Origin: Brachybacterium ginsengisoli
Lineage (GTDB): Bacteria; Actinomycetota; Actinomycetes; Actinomycetales; Dermabacteraceae
Assembly: GCF_002407065.1 (NCBI RefSeq)
Contig: NZ_CP023564.1
Coordinates: 2,418,001 to 2,482,000 of the forward strand
Reading direction: 5' to 3'
DNA length: 64,000 nt
A program made the translations under genes and the position numbers. The notes under the pieces were generated by a model. It was given only the letters and a program-made list of their open reading frames with translations, made no database searches and was not told the DNA's origin. Positions within the stretch are counted from its first letter, which is position 1. Each line of letters begins with the position of its first letter. Below are positions 24,010 to 32,692 of the stretch, one piece after another.

Positions 24010-24477
24010 AGGCAGCTTCATCCCCACGTGGCTGGGGGAATAGCCGAGCCGCTCATAGAAGCGCTGCGCGTCCGCTCGGGCGGTATCGGTGGTGAGCTGC
24101 GCCAGGGTCGCGCCGTGCTCGCGGCCCCAGCGATGCGCCCAGGTGAACAGGGCGGTGCCGAGCCCGCTGCCGCGTGCGGTGGCCCCGACCCTCACCGCCT
24201 CGATCTGGAGGCGGGTGGCGCCGCCGCGGGACAGCGAGGGCATGAGGGTGAGCTGCATGGTCGCGACCACCGCCGCCTGCTCGTCCCTCACCGCCAGGAG
24301 CAGTTGGTTCGGGTCCTCATCGATGCGCGCGAACGCCTCGCGGTACGGGGCCGGGTCCGCGCTCTCCCGCTCGCGGCCCAGCACGTCGTCGGCCAGGAGG
24401 GCGACCAGAGCGGGGACGTCCTCCTCGACGGCACGGTCGATGCTGAAGCGGCGATCTGCGAGGGTGAGCGTGTCCAT
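24004..24477 (-). CDS. GNAT-family N-acetyltransferase
   Basis: 157 residues from ATG 24477. The acetyl-CoA binding motif A is VRVGATARGSGLGTALFTWA (about 99-118, R/Q-x-x-G-x-G/A), preceded by the beta-bulge MQLTLMPS and followed by ARADAQRFYERLGYSP, the classic GNAT C-terminus. The acceptor is unknown. It is divergent from the spermidine-synthase-like gene with a short 52-bp intergenic region; AACACT lies 6 nt before the ATG, suggesting a leaderless transcript. No operon partner. Confidence 0.9.
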   Translation of the reverse strand: MDTLTLADRRFSIDRAVEEDVPALVALLADDVLGRERESADPAPYREAFARIDEDPNQLLLAVRDEQAAVVATMQLTLMPSLSRGGATRLQIEAVRVGATARGSGLGTALFTWAHRWGREHGATLAQLTTDTARADAQRFYERLGYSPSHVGMKLPL

Positions 24478-24517
24478 GCCCCCAGTGTTCCAGGCCCGAT
24501 CGGCGCACCGCATCGCC

Positions 24518-24523
24518 GACAAT
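24518..24523 (+). promoter_or_regulatory. -10 of a leaderless promoter (GACAAT) for the spermidine-synthase-like gene
   Basis: GACAAT ends 6 nt before the ATG at 24530; G at position 1 is off-consensus but A2 and T6 are kept. Confidence 0.45.
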
Positions 24524-24529
24524 GGCTCC

Positions 24530-25348
24530 ATGGCCACCCACGACTTCCTTCCCGGCGCGCAGCGCAGCGCCCAGCTGAGCTTCTCCGACCAGCCCGCCTG
24601 GATCGTGAAGGACGAGGTCTCCGGAGGGTGGGTCCTGCAGATCGGCGGGGTCGAGCAGTCCCATGTCGATCTCGAGGACCCCACGCACGTCGTGCACGAG
24701 TACCTCCGACGGATGGCCAACGTGCTGGACGAGGCATGGCCGGGCGGACAGCCGCTGCGCATCGCCCACCTGGGGGCCGGGGCCCTGACGCTGGCCCGCT
24801 ACGTGCAGGCGACGAGGCCGGGCTCGGCGCAGCTGGTCGTCGAGATCGAGCGGGAGCTGCCCACCCTGGTCACCACGGCGCTGCCGATGCCCGAGGGCAC
24901 CGATCTGGAGGTCGTGATCGGGGACGCCCGCGAGGAGCTCGTCGCGATGGAGGGCAGGCGCTTCGACGCGATCGTGCTCGATGTGTTCTCCGGCGAGGAG
25001 TCCCCCGCGCACCTGGCCACGAAGGACTTCTACCTCGAGGCGATCTCGCACCTGGAGGTCGACGGGCTGCTGCTGGTCAACGTCGGCGACGACGCCGGCC
25101 AGCGCTTCCTCGGCGCACAGGTGCGAGAGCTCGAGGACGCCGCCGCCGAGGCGGGGCTCTCCGGCGTGTGGACGCTGACGCTCGCGTCGCTTCTGACCGC
25201 TCCGGCCGACGGGAACATGGTGCTCGTGGTGGGCGGGGCGCTCTCCTCCCCTGAGGTGGAGACCTGGCGGAAGGCCTGGCAGGCGGCCGGGCCGCATCCC
25301 GGCGCCGTGCTCGATCCGATGGAGACCGCTACGGCGTTCCGCCGCTGA
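24530..25348 (+). CDS. spermidine-synthase-like methyltransferase-fold protein
   Basis: 272 residues. A Rossmann core with the glycine-rich loop IAHLGAGALTLARYV (about 75-90), acidic VVEIERE at strand 2 end, VIGDAREEL and FDAIVLDVFSGEESPAHL match spermidine-synthase relatives lacking the membrane half. Whether it is a true polyamine synthase is doubtful: such soluble orphan members are common in actinomycetes and mostly uncharacterised. The start is ATG 24530; a longer open frame upstream overlaps the GNAT promoter region. Divergent from GNAT, monocistronic. Confidence 0.8.
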   Translation: MATHDFLPGAQRSAQLSFSDQPAWIVKDEVSGGWVLQIGGVEQSHVDLEDPTHVVHEYLRRMANVLDEAWPGGQPLRIAHLGAGALTLARYVQATRPGSAQLVVEIERELPTLVTTALPMPEGTDLEVVIGDAREELVAMEGRRFDAIVLDVFSGEESPAHLATKDFYLEAISHLEVDGLLLVNVGDDAGQRFLGAQVRELEDAAAEAGLSGVWTLTLASLLTAPADGNMVLVVGGALSSPEVETWRKAWQAAGPHPGAVLDPMETATAFRR

Positions 25349-25350
25349 AG

Positions 25351-25359
25351 TTGTCCACA
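25351..25359 (+). promoter_or_regulatory. isolated DnaA-box-like site (TTGTCCACA)
   Basis: A perfect match to the actinobacterial DnaA box, alone in the gap between two genes; a single box is not an origin. Confidence 0.35.
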
Positions 25360-25438
25360 ATCCAGCGAACCGATGGCGCGGCTGTGCGTTCCCTGGATAC
25401 CGTGGCGGTGATCTGACGCACTCCCGGAAGAGTTCTCC

Positions 25439-26086
25439 ATGCACCGTCGCCTCCTCAGCGCCGCCGCGACCGGCGCCCTCCTGCTCGGCCTCGCGGCATG
25501 CGGAGAGACCACAGAAGGCCCCGTCACCACTCCTCCGCCGGACCTCGGCGTCGAGGCTCCGAGCGATGGCGGAGGCGACTCGCCGACAGCGAGCGACGGC
25601 GGCGGAGAGTCCGAGGAGCCGACGGCCGAAGCGCCGGACATCCCCGCGCCGGACCCCGCCGACTTCGCCGGGATGGACGAGCACACGGCGGAGGGGGCGG
25701 AACAGGCTTTCAAGTACTACATCGCGGTGTCAATGTGGGCGCACCAGACCGGTGACGACTCAGTGTCCAACGACCTGACTTCTCAGAATTGCGATACCTG
25801 CTCCTCATTCATGGAGACCTTTCGCGAGCTCCAGGACCACAACGACACGTGGGGTGAGTTCTCGCTAAATGACGCCTCTCTAGAGGCGCACAAATCCGAG
25901 AACTTTGACTTCGAAGTTGCCTACGACTTCACCACAACTCCACATGAACGACCAAAGGATGATTTTTCTGGACGCGTCAATGTTGGCGAGCTTGAGTACA
26001 GCACCGTGGGAGGCATGACCTGGACTGAGGACCATTGGAAGCTCGAGGCCATCAGTGCCGAATGGGGTGACGATGTACTCGGCTAG
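25439..26086 (+). CDS. DUF6318-type lipoprotein
   Basis: 215 residues with a lipoprotein signal peptide: RR at 3-4, hydrophobic core, lipobox LAAC with Cys at 21. Then a Pro/Ser/Glu-rich low-complexity linker (25-75) and a globular domain with AEGAEQAFKYYIAVSMWAHQTGD and CDTCSSFMETF, matching the actinobacterial DUF6318 domain. Function unknown, likely exposed on the outer face of the membrane. From about 25720 the gene is visibly AT-richer than its neighbours, and the trend continues into the next gene. Stop overlaps the start of the downstream secreted-protein gene. Confidence 0.8.
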   Translation: MHRRLLSAAATGALLLGLAACGETTEGPVTTPPPDLGVEAPSDGGGDSPTASDGGGESEEPTAEAPDIPAPDPADFAGMDEHTAEGAEQAFKYYIAVSMWAHQTGDDSVSNDLTSQNCDTCSSFMETFRELQDHNDTWGEFSLNDASLEAHKSENFDFEVAYDFTTTPHERPKDDFSGRVNVGELEYSTVGGMTWTEDHWKLEAISAEWGDDVLG

Positions 26087-27131
26087 AAGACCCGCGCTTG
26101 CGCGGACAGCTTTCGCTTTAATGGTGCTTCTGGTTGTTCCGTCAATCCTCTTCGCGTCGCCAGCGTTTGGCGACCAGACCAGCGGGTCAATCAAAGATAA
26201 AGAACTCAAGATTGAAACCCTTAGTGAAAAAATGGCAAAACAACTTGCCAACACCGATATCGACACCAGTGGGAGAAATTCTGCACAGGGCGAGAAGGCT
26301 CCCTTCAGCTACATCTGGGTTCCCGCATCACAGTTCACCGGATGCGGTGCCGACCTGAACACGGGCGGCGCCTCCTGGTCCTGCACCCCGCATGCAGATT
26401 CGTGCGAGGCCGGCAGCGGGAGCCGGATCGCCGGAGAGGGGGATGCCCTGGTGATCGGAGCGACCACCGGGCCCCGTCGTCCCGTCGAAGGCGTCACCCA
26501 GCGCGGCACCCGCGTCGACAACAAGACCGGGGATCGCATTGACCTCGGAGTCCGCTGCGCCCGTCCTGGAACCCCTGAGGCCGCCGAAGCTGCACCCGTG
26601 GTCATCACCGTGACCCGCGAGGACTTCGCCAAGATGCCCGTCAAACCCCTCCAGGCCAACGCCGGCCCCCAGGACGGATGGCTGCCGGTGAACATGGTCA
26701 ACGTCCTCTACACCGAGCCCACCACTCAGGAGCTGTCGGTCGAACTCCTCGACACCCCGGTCGCCATCCGAGCCACCCCGGCCTCCTATCACTGGGACCT
26801 CGGTGACGGGAACACGATCACCACCAGCGACCCCGGCAAGCCGTACCCGGCCGAGGTCGTCACCTCCACGTACACCCAGGAGGGCTGGTACGACATCACG
26901 CTCACCACCACCTTCTCCGGACAGTTCTCCGTCGCCGGCGGCGAGTGGCAGGACATCGACGGCACCATCGAGGTCGCCTCCGACCCCGTTCCGATCTTCT
27001 CCAAGTCCCTCGAGTCCCGACTCGTCAACGGCGACGTGCCCATCGACGAGGATGAGGATCCCTGGGTCCCCGAGCGCGCCCCGGACACCGAAGGCCCCAA
27101 GGACCCCGAGGCCCGACACCGCAACATCTGA
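26073..27131 (+). CDS. secreted PKD-domain protein
   Basis: 352 residues from the ATG at 26073 (GGGGTGA upstream; GTG 26055 is a less likely start). A Sec signal peptide is clear: basic ARRPALAR, hydrophobic FALMVLLVVPSILF, cleavage near AFGDQ. Central region contains Cys pairs (FTGCGADLNTGG..CTPHADSCEAG) and a PKD fold at about 255-305 (SYHWDLGDGN, EGWYDITLTTTFSGQF). C-terminus is acidic and Pro-rich. This domain pair commonly follows DUF6318 lipoprotein genes in actinomycetes, so the two probably act together at the cell surface. The first 230 bp of the gene are strikingly AT-rich (runs of AAAAAA), the rest returns to normal composition, a mosaic suggesting recombination. Confidence 0.85.
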   Translation: MYSARRPALARTAFALMVLLVVPSILFASPAFGDQTSGSIKDKELKIETLSEKMAKQLANTDIDTSGRNSAQGEKAPFSYIWVPASQFTGCGADLNTGGASWSCTPHADSCEAGSGSRIAGEGDALVIGATTGPRRPVEGVTQRGTRVDNKTGDRIDLGVRCARPGTPEAAEAAPVVITVTREDFAKMPVKPLQANAGPQDGWLPVNMVNVLYTEPTTQELSVELLDTPVAIRATPASYHWDLGDGNTITTSDPGKPYPAEVVTSTYTQEGWYDITLTTTFSGQFSVAGGEWQDIDGTIEVASDPVPIFSKSLESRLVNGDVPIDEDEDPWVPERAPDTEGPKDPEARHRNI

Positions 27132-27213
27132 CCGAGCACAGGGCATGGCTCCAGACACGGACCTGGGTCACCAATCAGGACTCCCCTCGGCTCGGCAGGA
27201 GTTCCGGGTGACG

Positions 27214-27248
27214 AAGATGGGGCTACCGGGACGCCATTCCCCCATCTT
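27214..27248 (+). terminator. Rho-independent-like terminator after the PKD gene
   Basis: Stem AAGATGGGG (27214-27222) pairs with CCCCATCTT (27240-27248), loop 17 nt, followed by TTTGTT-like T richness. It lies 82 bp after the PKD stop. Confidence 0.6.
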
Positions 27249-27299
27249 TGTTGCACCGACGCCAGGGCAGCAGCTCGATCGGCATACCTGTTCCCGATC

Positions 27300-27307
27300 T
27301 GTATACA
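27300..27307. promoter_or_regulatory. GntR operator half of the prp locus (TGTATACA, site 1)
   Basis: Perfect 8-bp palindrome TGTATACA, repeated 62 bp downstream (27362-27369). Both copies are followed by C(A/T)C. Placed upstream of the regulator gene. Confidence 0.65.
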
Positions 27308-27361
27308 CACCTGCCGCGATCATCCCGGATGATGGCTTGAACGCCGAATCTTGACCATCTC

Positions 27362-27371
27362 TGTATACACT
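27362..27371 (+). promoter_or_regulatory. overlapping GntR operator (TGTATACA) and -10 (TACACT) of the prp operon
   Basis: TGTATACA (27362-27369) overlaps TACACT (27366-27371), which ends 6 nt before the ATG at 27378, so the regulator would directly occlude its own leaderless promoter. TTGACC at 27351 is too near to be a -35 for this box. Confidence 0.65.
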
Positions 27372-27377
27372 CCACCC

Positions 27378-28094
27378 ATGCGAGCCAGCGACCGTGCCTA
27401 CGTGACGCTCCGTGAGGAGATCGTCGACGGCGACCTGCTCCCCGGCGCCCTGCTCGGCGAGGTCGAGCAGTCGATGCGCCTCGGGATCTCCCGCACCCCG
27501 CTGCGCGAGGCTCTCTCCCGCCTCATCGCAGACGGGCTCGCCGAGCCGTCCAGAGGGCGAGGCATCGTGGTCTCCGCCGTGTCCCTCGACGCGGCTCCCC
27601 ACCTCTTCGACCTCCGCCTCGCCCTCGAGACGCTCGCCGCCCGTCGCGCCGCGGAGCGCGCCGCCGAGCCCCATGACGGCGCGGCGCTGCGCGAGAGTTT
27701 CGCGACCCTCGCCATCCGCTTCGACGAGGCGACCGCCGATCTCGCCGCCGGCGTCGACCCCACCGACTACTACACCCTGACCGCTGACCTCGATGCGGCC
27801 CTCGATGCGGCCTGCGGCAATCCCTTCCTCGCCGACTCCCTGGCGGGCCTGCGCCTGCACCTGGGACGATTGCGCCGACTGGCCCGCCACTCCCCCGACC
27901 GCCTCGCCGCCTCCGCCCGGGAGCACGCCGCGATCGCCCGGGCCATCGCCCTCGGGGACCCCGACCTCGCCGCCGCCACCACGACCGTCCACCTCCACCA
28001 GGCCCTCGCCCACCTGCGAGGCCCGGTCGAGGACCACCCAGCGTCCGCGCCGACCAGCTCTTCGACCTCGACCACCCAGGAGACCGCTTCATGA
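27378..28094 (+). CDS. GntR-family transcriptional regulator of the prp operon
   Basis: 238 residues from ATG 27378 (no ribosome site, leaderless promoter). N-terminal winged HTH (residues 5-70: [48 protein letters not shown]) and a C-terminal all-helical FCD effector domain ([38 protein letters not shown]). The first gene of an operon with prpD, prpB, prpC; it overlaps prpD by 4 bp. Likely senses a methylcitrate-cycle intermediate such as 2-methylcitrate; the effector is inferred from context. TGTATACA palindromes upstream are its likely targets. Confidence 0.9.
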   Translation: MRASDRAYVTLREEIVDGDLLPGALLGEVEQSMRLGISRTPLREALSRLIADGLAEPSRGRGIVVSAVSLDAAPHLFDLRLALETLAARRAAERAAEPHDGAALRESFATLAIRFDEATADLAAGVDPTDYYTLTADLDAALDAACGNPFLADSLAGLRLHLGRLRRLARHSPDRLAASAREHAAIARAIALGDPDLAAATTTVHLHQALAHLRGPVEDHPASAPTSSSTSTTQETAS

Positions 28095-29608
28095 TCGACA
28101 ACGACGTCCGCGTCCACCGCTCCGACGAGAACCTGTCCCGCGAGGACCAGCTGGCCTGGAAGATGGCCGAGGTCGCCGTCGACCCCGTCGAGATCGACAA
28201 CGACGTCGAGGAGATGATCATCAACCGGATCATCGACAACGCCTCCGTCGCCCTCGCCTCCCTGAACCGCGCCCCGATCGTCTCGGCCCGAGCCCAGGCG
28301 CTCGGCCACCCCGTCTCCACCGGCGGCTCCGGGGCCAGCATCACCGGCGTGGAGCAGAGGACCTCCCCCGAGTGGGCGGCGTGGGCCAACGGCGTCGCCG
28401 TGCGCGAGCTGGACTACCACGACACCTTCCTCGCCGCGGACTACTCCCACCCCGGCGACAACATCCCCCCGATCCTCGCCGTCGCCGAGCACACCGGCCG
28501 CTCGGGCCAGGACCTGATCCGCGGCATCGCCACCGGCTACGAGCTGCAGGTGGACCTGGTCCGCGCGATCTGCCTGCACGAGCACAAGATCGATCACGTC
28601 GCCCACCTCGGCCCGTCGGCCGCCGCCGGCATCGGCACCCTGCTGGGACTGGACACCGAGACGGTGTTCCAGGCGATCGGCCAGGCCCTCCACACAACCA
28701 CCGCCACCCGCCAGTCCCGCAAGGGCGAGATCTCCACCTGGAAGGCGCACGCCCCGGCCTTCGCCGGCAAGCTCGCCGTCGAGGCGGCGGACCGTGCGAT
28801 GCGCGGCCAGACCTCCCCCGTCCCGATCTACGAGGGAGAGGACGGCGTGATCGCCTGGCTGCTCGACGGCCCGGATGCCCGGTACACGGTGCCGCTGCCC
28901 GCCCTCGGCGAGGCGAAGCGCTCGATCCTGGACACCTACACCAAGGAGCACTCGGCCGAGTACCAGGCGCAGGCCTGGATCGACCTGGCCCGCAAGCTCC
29001 ACACCGAGCACCCCGAGGCGACCGATCCCGCGAACGTCGCCTCGGTCCTGATCCGCACCTCCCATCACACGCACTACGTGATCGGCTCCGGCGCGAACGA
29101 CCCGCAGAAGTACGACCCGACGGCGTCCCGCGAGACCCTCGACCACTCGATCCCGTACATCTTCACCGTCGCCCTCCAGGACGGATCCTGGCATCACGTG
29201 GACTCCTACGCCCCCGAGCGCGCCGCCCGGGCGGACACCGTCGCCCTGTGGCACAAGGTGACCACGGAGGAGGACCCGGAGTGGACCCGCCGGTACCACT
29301 CCCTGGATCTGTCGGAGAAGGCGTTCGGCGGCGCGGTGGTCATCACCCTCACCGACGGCACCGTCATAGAGGACAGCATCGCCGTGGCCGACGCCCACCC
29401 GCTCGGGGCACGGCCCTTCGCCCGGCAGCAGTACGAGCACAAGTTCCGCACCCTCGCCGAGGGCGTGGTCGACGCAGCCGAGATCGACCGCTTCCTCGAG
29501 GCCGCCTCCCATCTCGCGGAGCTGCCCGCCGGCGAGCTGGGCCGGCTGAACATCCAGGCGGCACCGGGTGTGATCGACCCGTCGGCCGCCCCGAAGGGAC
29601 TGTTCTGA
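28091..29608 (+). CDS. prpD: 2-methylcitrate dehydratase, MmgE/PrpD family
   Basis: 505 residues, cytoplasmic. Dehydrates 2-methylcitrate to 2-methyl-cis-aconitate in propionyl-CoA catabolism. Family blocks: [20 protein letters not shown] at about 44-63, [27 protein letters not shown] at 110-136, [47 protein letters not shown], and [19 protein letters not shown]. It starts in the GntR stop (ATGA), and prpB begins 1 bp into its stop, so the genes are tightly coupled. Confidence 0.96.
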   Translation: MIDNDVRVHRSDENLSREDQLAWKMAEVAVDPVEIDNDVEEMIINRIIDNASVALASLNRAPIVSARAQALGHPVSTGGSGASITGVEQRTSPEWAAWANGVAVRELDYHDTFLAADYSHPGDNIPPILAVAEHTGRSGQDLIRGIATGYELQVDLVRAICLHEHKIDHVAHLGPSAAAGIGTLLGLDTETVFQAIGQALHTTTATRQSRKGEISTWKAHAPAFAGKLAVEAADRAMRGQTSPVPIYEGEDGVIAWLLDGPDARYTVPLPALGEAKRSILDTYTKEHSAEYQAQAWIDLARKLHTEHPEATDPANVASVLIRTSHHTHYVIGSGANDPQKYDPTASRETLDHSIPYIFTVALQDGSWHHVDSYAPERAARADTVALWHKVTTEEDPEWTRRYHSLDLSEKAFGGAVVITLTDGTVIEDSIAVADAHPLGARPFARQQYEHKFRTLAEGVVDAAEIDRFLEAASHLAELPAGELGRLNIQAAPGVIDPSAAPKGLF

Positions 29609-30588
29609 TGCTGAGCGCCACGAGGACCCCCGCGCAGAAGCGGCAGGACCTGCGCGCGCTGCTCACCCCGGGCGCGGCCCAGCCGTTCCCCGGTGCCTTC
29701 ACCCCGCTCTCGGCGAAGCTCATCGAGGAAAAGGGCTTCCCCGGGATGTACATCTCCGGCGCCGTGATCGCGAACGAGCTGGGCCTGCCGGACATCGGCC
29801 TGACCACCCTGACCGAGGTCGCCCAGCGCGGCGCCCAGATCGCCCGTGCCACCGATCTGCCGTGCCTGATCGACGCCGACACCGGCTTCGGCGAGCCGAT
29901 GAACGTGGCCCGCACGATCCAGGAGCTGGAGGACGCGGGCCTGGCCGGATGCCACATCGAGGATCAGGTCAATCCCAAGCGCTGCGGCCACCTCGACGGC
30001 AAGACGATGGTGGACCTGCCCACCGCCGTCCAGCGCATCGGCGCCGCGGTCGACGGCCGACGGGACCCCGACTTCCTGGTCATGGCCCGCACCGACCTGC
30101 GGGCGACCGACGGCCTGGACGCCGCGATCGACCGCATGAAGGCGCTGGTCGACGCGGGCGCCGACGCGATCTTCCCCGAGGCGCTGAAGGACCTCTCGGA
30201 GTTCGAGCAGGTCTGCGCCGCCCTGGACGTGCCGGTGCTGGCGAACATGACCGAGTTCGGGAAGTCCGCCCTGTTCACCCGCGAGCAGCTCGCCGGGACC
30301 GGGGTGGCGATGGTGATCTACCCCGTCACCCTGCTGCGGGCCGCGATGGGAGCCGCCGAGCGGGTGCTGGACACGATCCTCGAGGCCGGCACCCAGGAAT
30401 CCCAGGTTCCCGAGATGCTCACTCGCGCTCGACTCTACGAGCTGGTGGACTATGAGTCCTACAACCGCTTCGACTCCTCGGTCTTCGCCATGGACGTCCC
30501 CGGCGCGCACCCGAGCAGCCCCGAGATCAGCACCACCACGACACCGACGTCGACGCAAGGAGCGAGCCATGAGCCCCGAGACCAGTGA
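29608..30588 (+). CDS. prpB: methylisocitrate lyase
   Basis: 326 residues from ATG 29608, which overlaps the prpD stop (TGATG). Cleaves 2-methylisocitrate to pyruvate and succinate. Characteristic motifs of the isocitrate-lyase/PEP-mutase superfamily: FPGAFTPLSAKLIEEKGFPGMYISGA, DADTGFGEPMNVARTIQELEDAG (metal-binding Asp), the catalytic loop EDQVNPKRCGHLDGK (Lys-x-Cys-Gly-His) and ARTDLRATDGLD. The frame extends far upstream but prpD occupies that part. Its last 20 bp overlap the prpC start. Confidence 0.97.
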   Translation: MLSATRTPAQKRQDLRALLTPGAAQPFPGAFTPLSAKLIEEKGFPGMYISGAVIANELGLPDIGLTTLTEVAQRGAQIARATDLPCLIDADTGFGEPMNVARTIQELEDAGLAGCHIEDQVNPKRCGHLDGKTMVDLPTAVQRIGAAVDGRRDPDFLVMARTDLRATDGLDAAIDRMKALVDAGADAIFPEALKDLSEFEQVCAALDVPVLANMTEFGKSALFTREQLAGTGVAMVIYPVTLLRAAMGAAERVLDTILEAGTQESQVPEMLTRARLYELVDYESYNRFDSSVFAMDVPGAHPSSPEISTTTTPTSTQGASHEPRDQ

Positions 30589-31729
30589 CATCCGCAAGGG
30601 CCTGAACGGTGTCGTAGCCGACGTCACCGCCATCTCCAAGGTCAATCCAGAGACCAACTCCCTGCTCTACCGCGGCTACCCGGTGCCGCAGCTGGCCGCG
30701 ACCCAGCCGATCGAGGCGGTCGCGCACCTGCTGTGGACCGGCGAGCTGCCGAGCCCCGAGCAGCTCACCGAGGCGACCGCCCACGAGCGATCCCACCGTG
30801 CGCTCGCGCCGGAGGTGAAGGCAACGATCGACGCCCTGCCGGTCACCTGCCATCCCATGGACACCGTGCGCACCGCGGTCTCGCTGCTCGGCGCGCTGGA
30901 CCCGGCCGCGGAGGACTCCTCCCCGGAAGTCGAGCTGGAGAAGGCGAAGCGCCTCTTCGCCCAGCTCCCCGCCGTGATCGCCTACGAGCAGCGCCGCCGC
31001 ACGGCGGGCGGTCCGACCGAGCCGATCCCGCCGCGCGAGGACCTGGACTACTCCCAGAACTTCCTGTGGATGACCGTCGGCGAGGAGGCCGCCCCTGCAG
31101 TGGTCGATGCCTTCCGGATCTCGATGGTGCTGTACGCCGAGCACTCCTTCAACGCCTCCACCTTCACCGCCCGGGTCATCACCTCGACCCTGTCGGACCT
31201 GCACTCCGCGGTCACCGGCGCGATCGGCGCGCTGAAGGGATCGCTGCACGGCGGGGCGAACGAAGCCGTCATGCACACCTTCGACGAGCTCGGCATCCGC
31301 CCCGAGGAGTCCGAGGCCGAGGCGAAGGACCGGGCCAGGGCCTGGATGGAGGACGCCCTCGCGCAGAAGAAGAAGGTGATGGGATTCGGGCACCGCGTCT
31401 ACAAGAACGGCGACTCCCGAGTGCCCACCATGAAGCAGGCGATGGACTCCCTGATCGAGCACTACGGCCGGCCCGAGATCCTGGGCCTCTACAACGGGCT
31501 GGAGCTCGCGATGGAGGAGGCCAAGGGGATCAAGCCGAACCTCGACTACCCCGCCGGCCCCACCTATCACCTGATGGGCTTCGACACCGAGCTGTTCACC
31601 CCGTTGTTCATCGCCGCGCGGGTCACGGGCTGGACCGCGCACGTCATGGAGCAGCGCGCGGCGAACGCGCTGATCCGCCCGCTGGCGGCCTACGACGGCC
31701 CCGACGAGCGCCCGGTGCCCGGCGCCTGA
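30569..31729 (+). CDS. prpC: 2-methylcitrate synthase / citrate synthase family
   Basis: 386 residues from ATG 30569 (AAGGAG 6-12 bp upstream, inside prpB). Condenses propionyl-CoA with oxaloacetate. Citrate-synthase-type motifs: GYPVPQLAATQPIEAVAHLLW near 36, HSFNASTFTARVITSTLSDLHSAVTGAIGALKGSLHGGANEAVM with catalytic His (about 245), GFGHRVYKNGDSRV with the second His, and FDTELFTPLFIAARVTGWTAHVMEQR near the C-terminus with the catalytic Asp. Length and operon place it as PrpC rather than housekeeping citrate synthase. Ends the prp operon; the downstream gene is on the other strand. Confidence 0.96.
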   Translation: MSPETSDIRKGLNGVVADVTAISKVNPETNSLLYRGYPVPQLAATQPIEAVAHLLWTGELPSPEQLTEATAHERSHRALAPEVKATIDALPVTCHPMDTVRTAVSLLGALDPAAEDSSPEVELEKAKRLFAQLPAVIAYEQRRRTAGGPTEPIPPREDLDYSQNFLWMTVGEEAAPAVVDAFRISMVLYAEHSFNASTFTARVITSTLSDLHSAVTGAIGALKGSLHGGANEAVMHTFDELGIRPEESEAEAKDRARAWMEDALAQKKKVMGFGHRVYKNGDSRVPTMKQAMDSLIEHYGRPEILGLYNGLELAMEEAKGIKPNLDYPAGPTYHLMGFDTELFTPLFIAARVTGWTAHVMEQRAANALIRPLAAYDGPDERPVPGA

Positions 31730-31753
31730 GATCCGCCTCCGACCTGATCCCTC

Positions 31754-32533
31754 TCAGTCCGTCGAGAGGTCGGGCAGCAGCGCCATGGCGGTGCGGATGT
31801 GCTCGGAGCTCAGCGCCGCGGCATCCTCCGCGCGGCCCTCGGTGATCGCCCGATGGATCTCGTGGTGCTGCGTGCGGAGGGCGGCGACGACGTCCTCCCA
31901 GTCCGCGACCTCGGTGAGGGCCTCGAGGATCGGGGCCCTCAGGGAGGCGCGGATCGCCTCCGTGAGGTCGGAGAACAGCGCATTGCCGCCCGCTCGCGCG
32001 ATCGCGACGTGGAAGGCGGTGTCGGCGTCGTTGAAGGCCTCCCGGCTCACCGCGGGATCGTCCATCACGGCCAGGAGCCGCTCGAGCTCGGCGCGGTCCT
32101 GGGCGTCGGCCCGCTCGGCGGCGAGCGCGGCGCTGGCGTGCTCCAGCAGCGTCCGCGTCTCGAGCACCTCGGCGATGCGGAAGTTCGACAGCGCCACGTG
32201 CAGACGGAGGAACTGCGCCAGGGCGGCGCTGGGCAGCGAGGCCACGAAGGTGCCGGCACCGCGCCCGGACCCGACCTCGGAGCGCAGCACGCCGTGGGCC
32301 TCGAGCACCCGGATCGCCTCGCGCACCGCGGCTCGGCTCACCTGGAGCCGGGAGGCGAGCTCGCGCTCCGGCGGCAGGAGGTCGCCGACGGTCAGGGTGC
32401 CGGTCATGATCCGCTCCTCGATCGCGTCGATCACCAGCTGGTGGGTGCTGCTGCGGGAGACGGGCGTCCAGGCCGCCTCGGCGCCTCGCGCCCGCTGCGG
32501 TCGGACCTCATCGTGGTTCGTCAGGTCGGCCAT
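31754..32533 (-). CDS. FadR/GntR-family regulator, LldR-like
   Basis: 259 residues from ATG 32533; the frame is open to an ATG at 32566 but TACAAC 6 nt before 32533 suggests a leaderless start. Winged HTH with the FadR signature LLPPERELASRLQVSRAAVREAIRVLEAHGVLRSEVGSGRGAGTFV (about 55-100), and a C-terminal FCD domain with metal/effector His residues (TAFHVAIARAGGN; RTQHHEIHRAI). It is divergent from lactate dehydrogenase lldD with a TNGTNNNACNA operator between, which matches LldR consensus, so it is probably the L-lactate-responsive repressor. Confidence 0.88.
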   Translation of the reverse strand: MADLTNHDEVRPQRARGAEAAWTPVSRSSTHQLVIDAIEERIMTGTLTVGDLLPPERELASRLQVSRAAVREAIRVLEAHGVLRSEVGSGRGAGTFVASLPSAALAQFLRLHVALSNFRIAEVLETRTLLEHASAALAAERADAQDRAELERLLAVMDDPAVSREAFNDADTAFHVAIARAGGNALFSDLTEAIRASLRAPILEALTEVADWEDVVAALRTQHHEIHRAITEGRAEDAAALSSEHIRTAMALLPDLSTD

Positions 32534-32620
32534 GGCGCAGTTGTAGCACAGGAGCGTCCGCCGCATCCCCGACCGCCTTGCCCTCCCGCGCGGTGCGGCG
32601 TAACATTTCCGCTGGTCATC

Positions 32621-32635
32621 TGTGGTCCGACCACA
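32621..32635. promoter_or_regulatory. LldR/FadR-type operator
   Basis: TGTGGTC-C-GACCACA, a perfect inverted repeat; its core TGGTCCGACCA (32623-32633) fits the LldR pattern TNGTNNNACNA. It lies 58 bp upstream of lldD and 88 bp from the divergent regulator start. Confidence 0.75.
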
Positions 32636-32692
32636 TGATGGTCAACCCCACTCAGTCGATCACTCCGCCCGACCCTCCCGAAGGAGCCCCCT

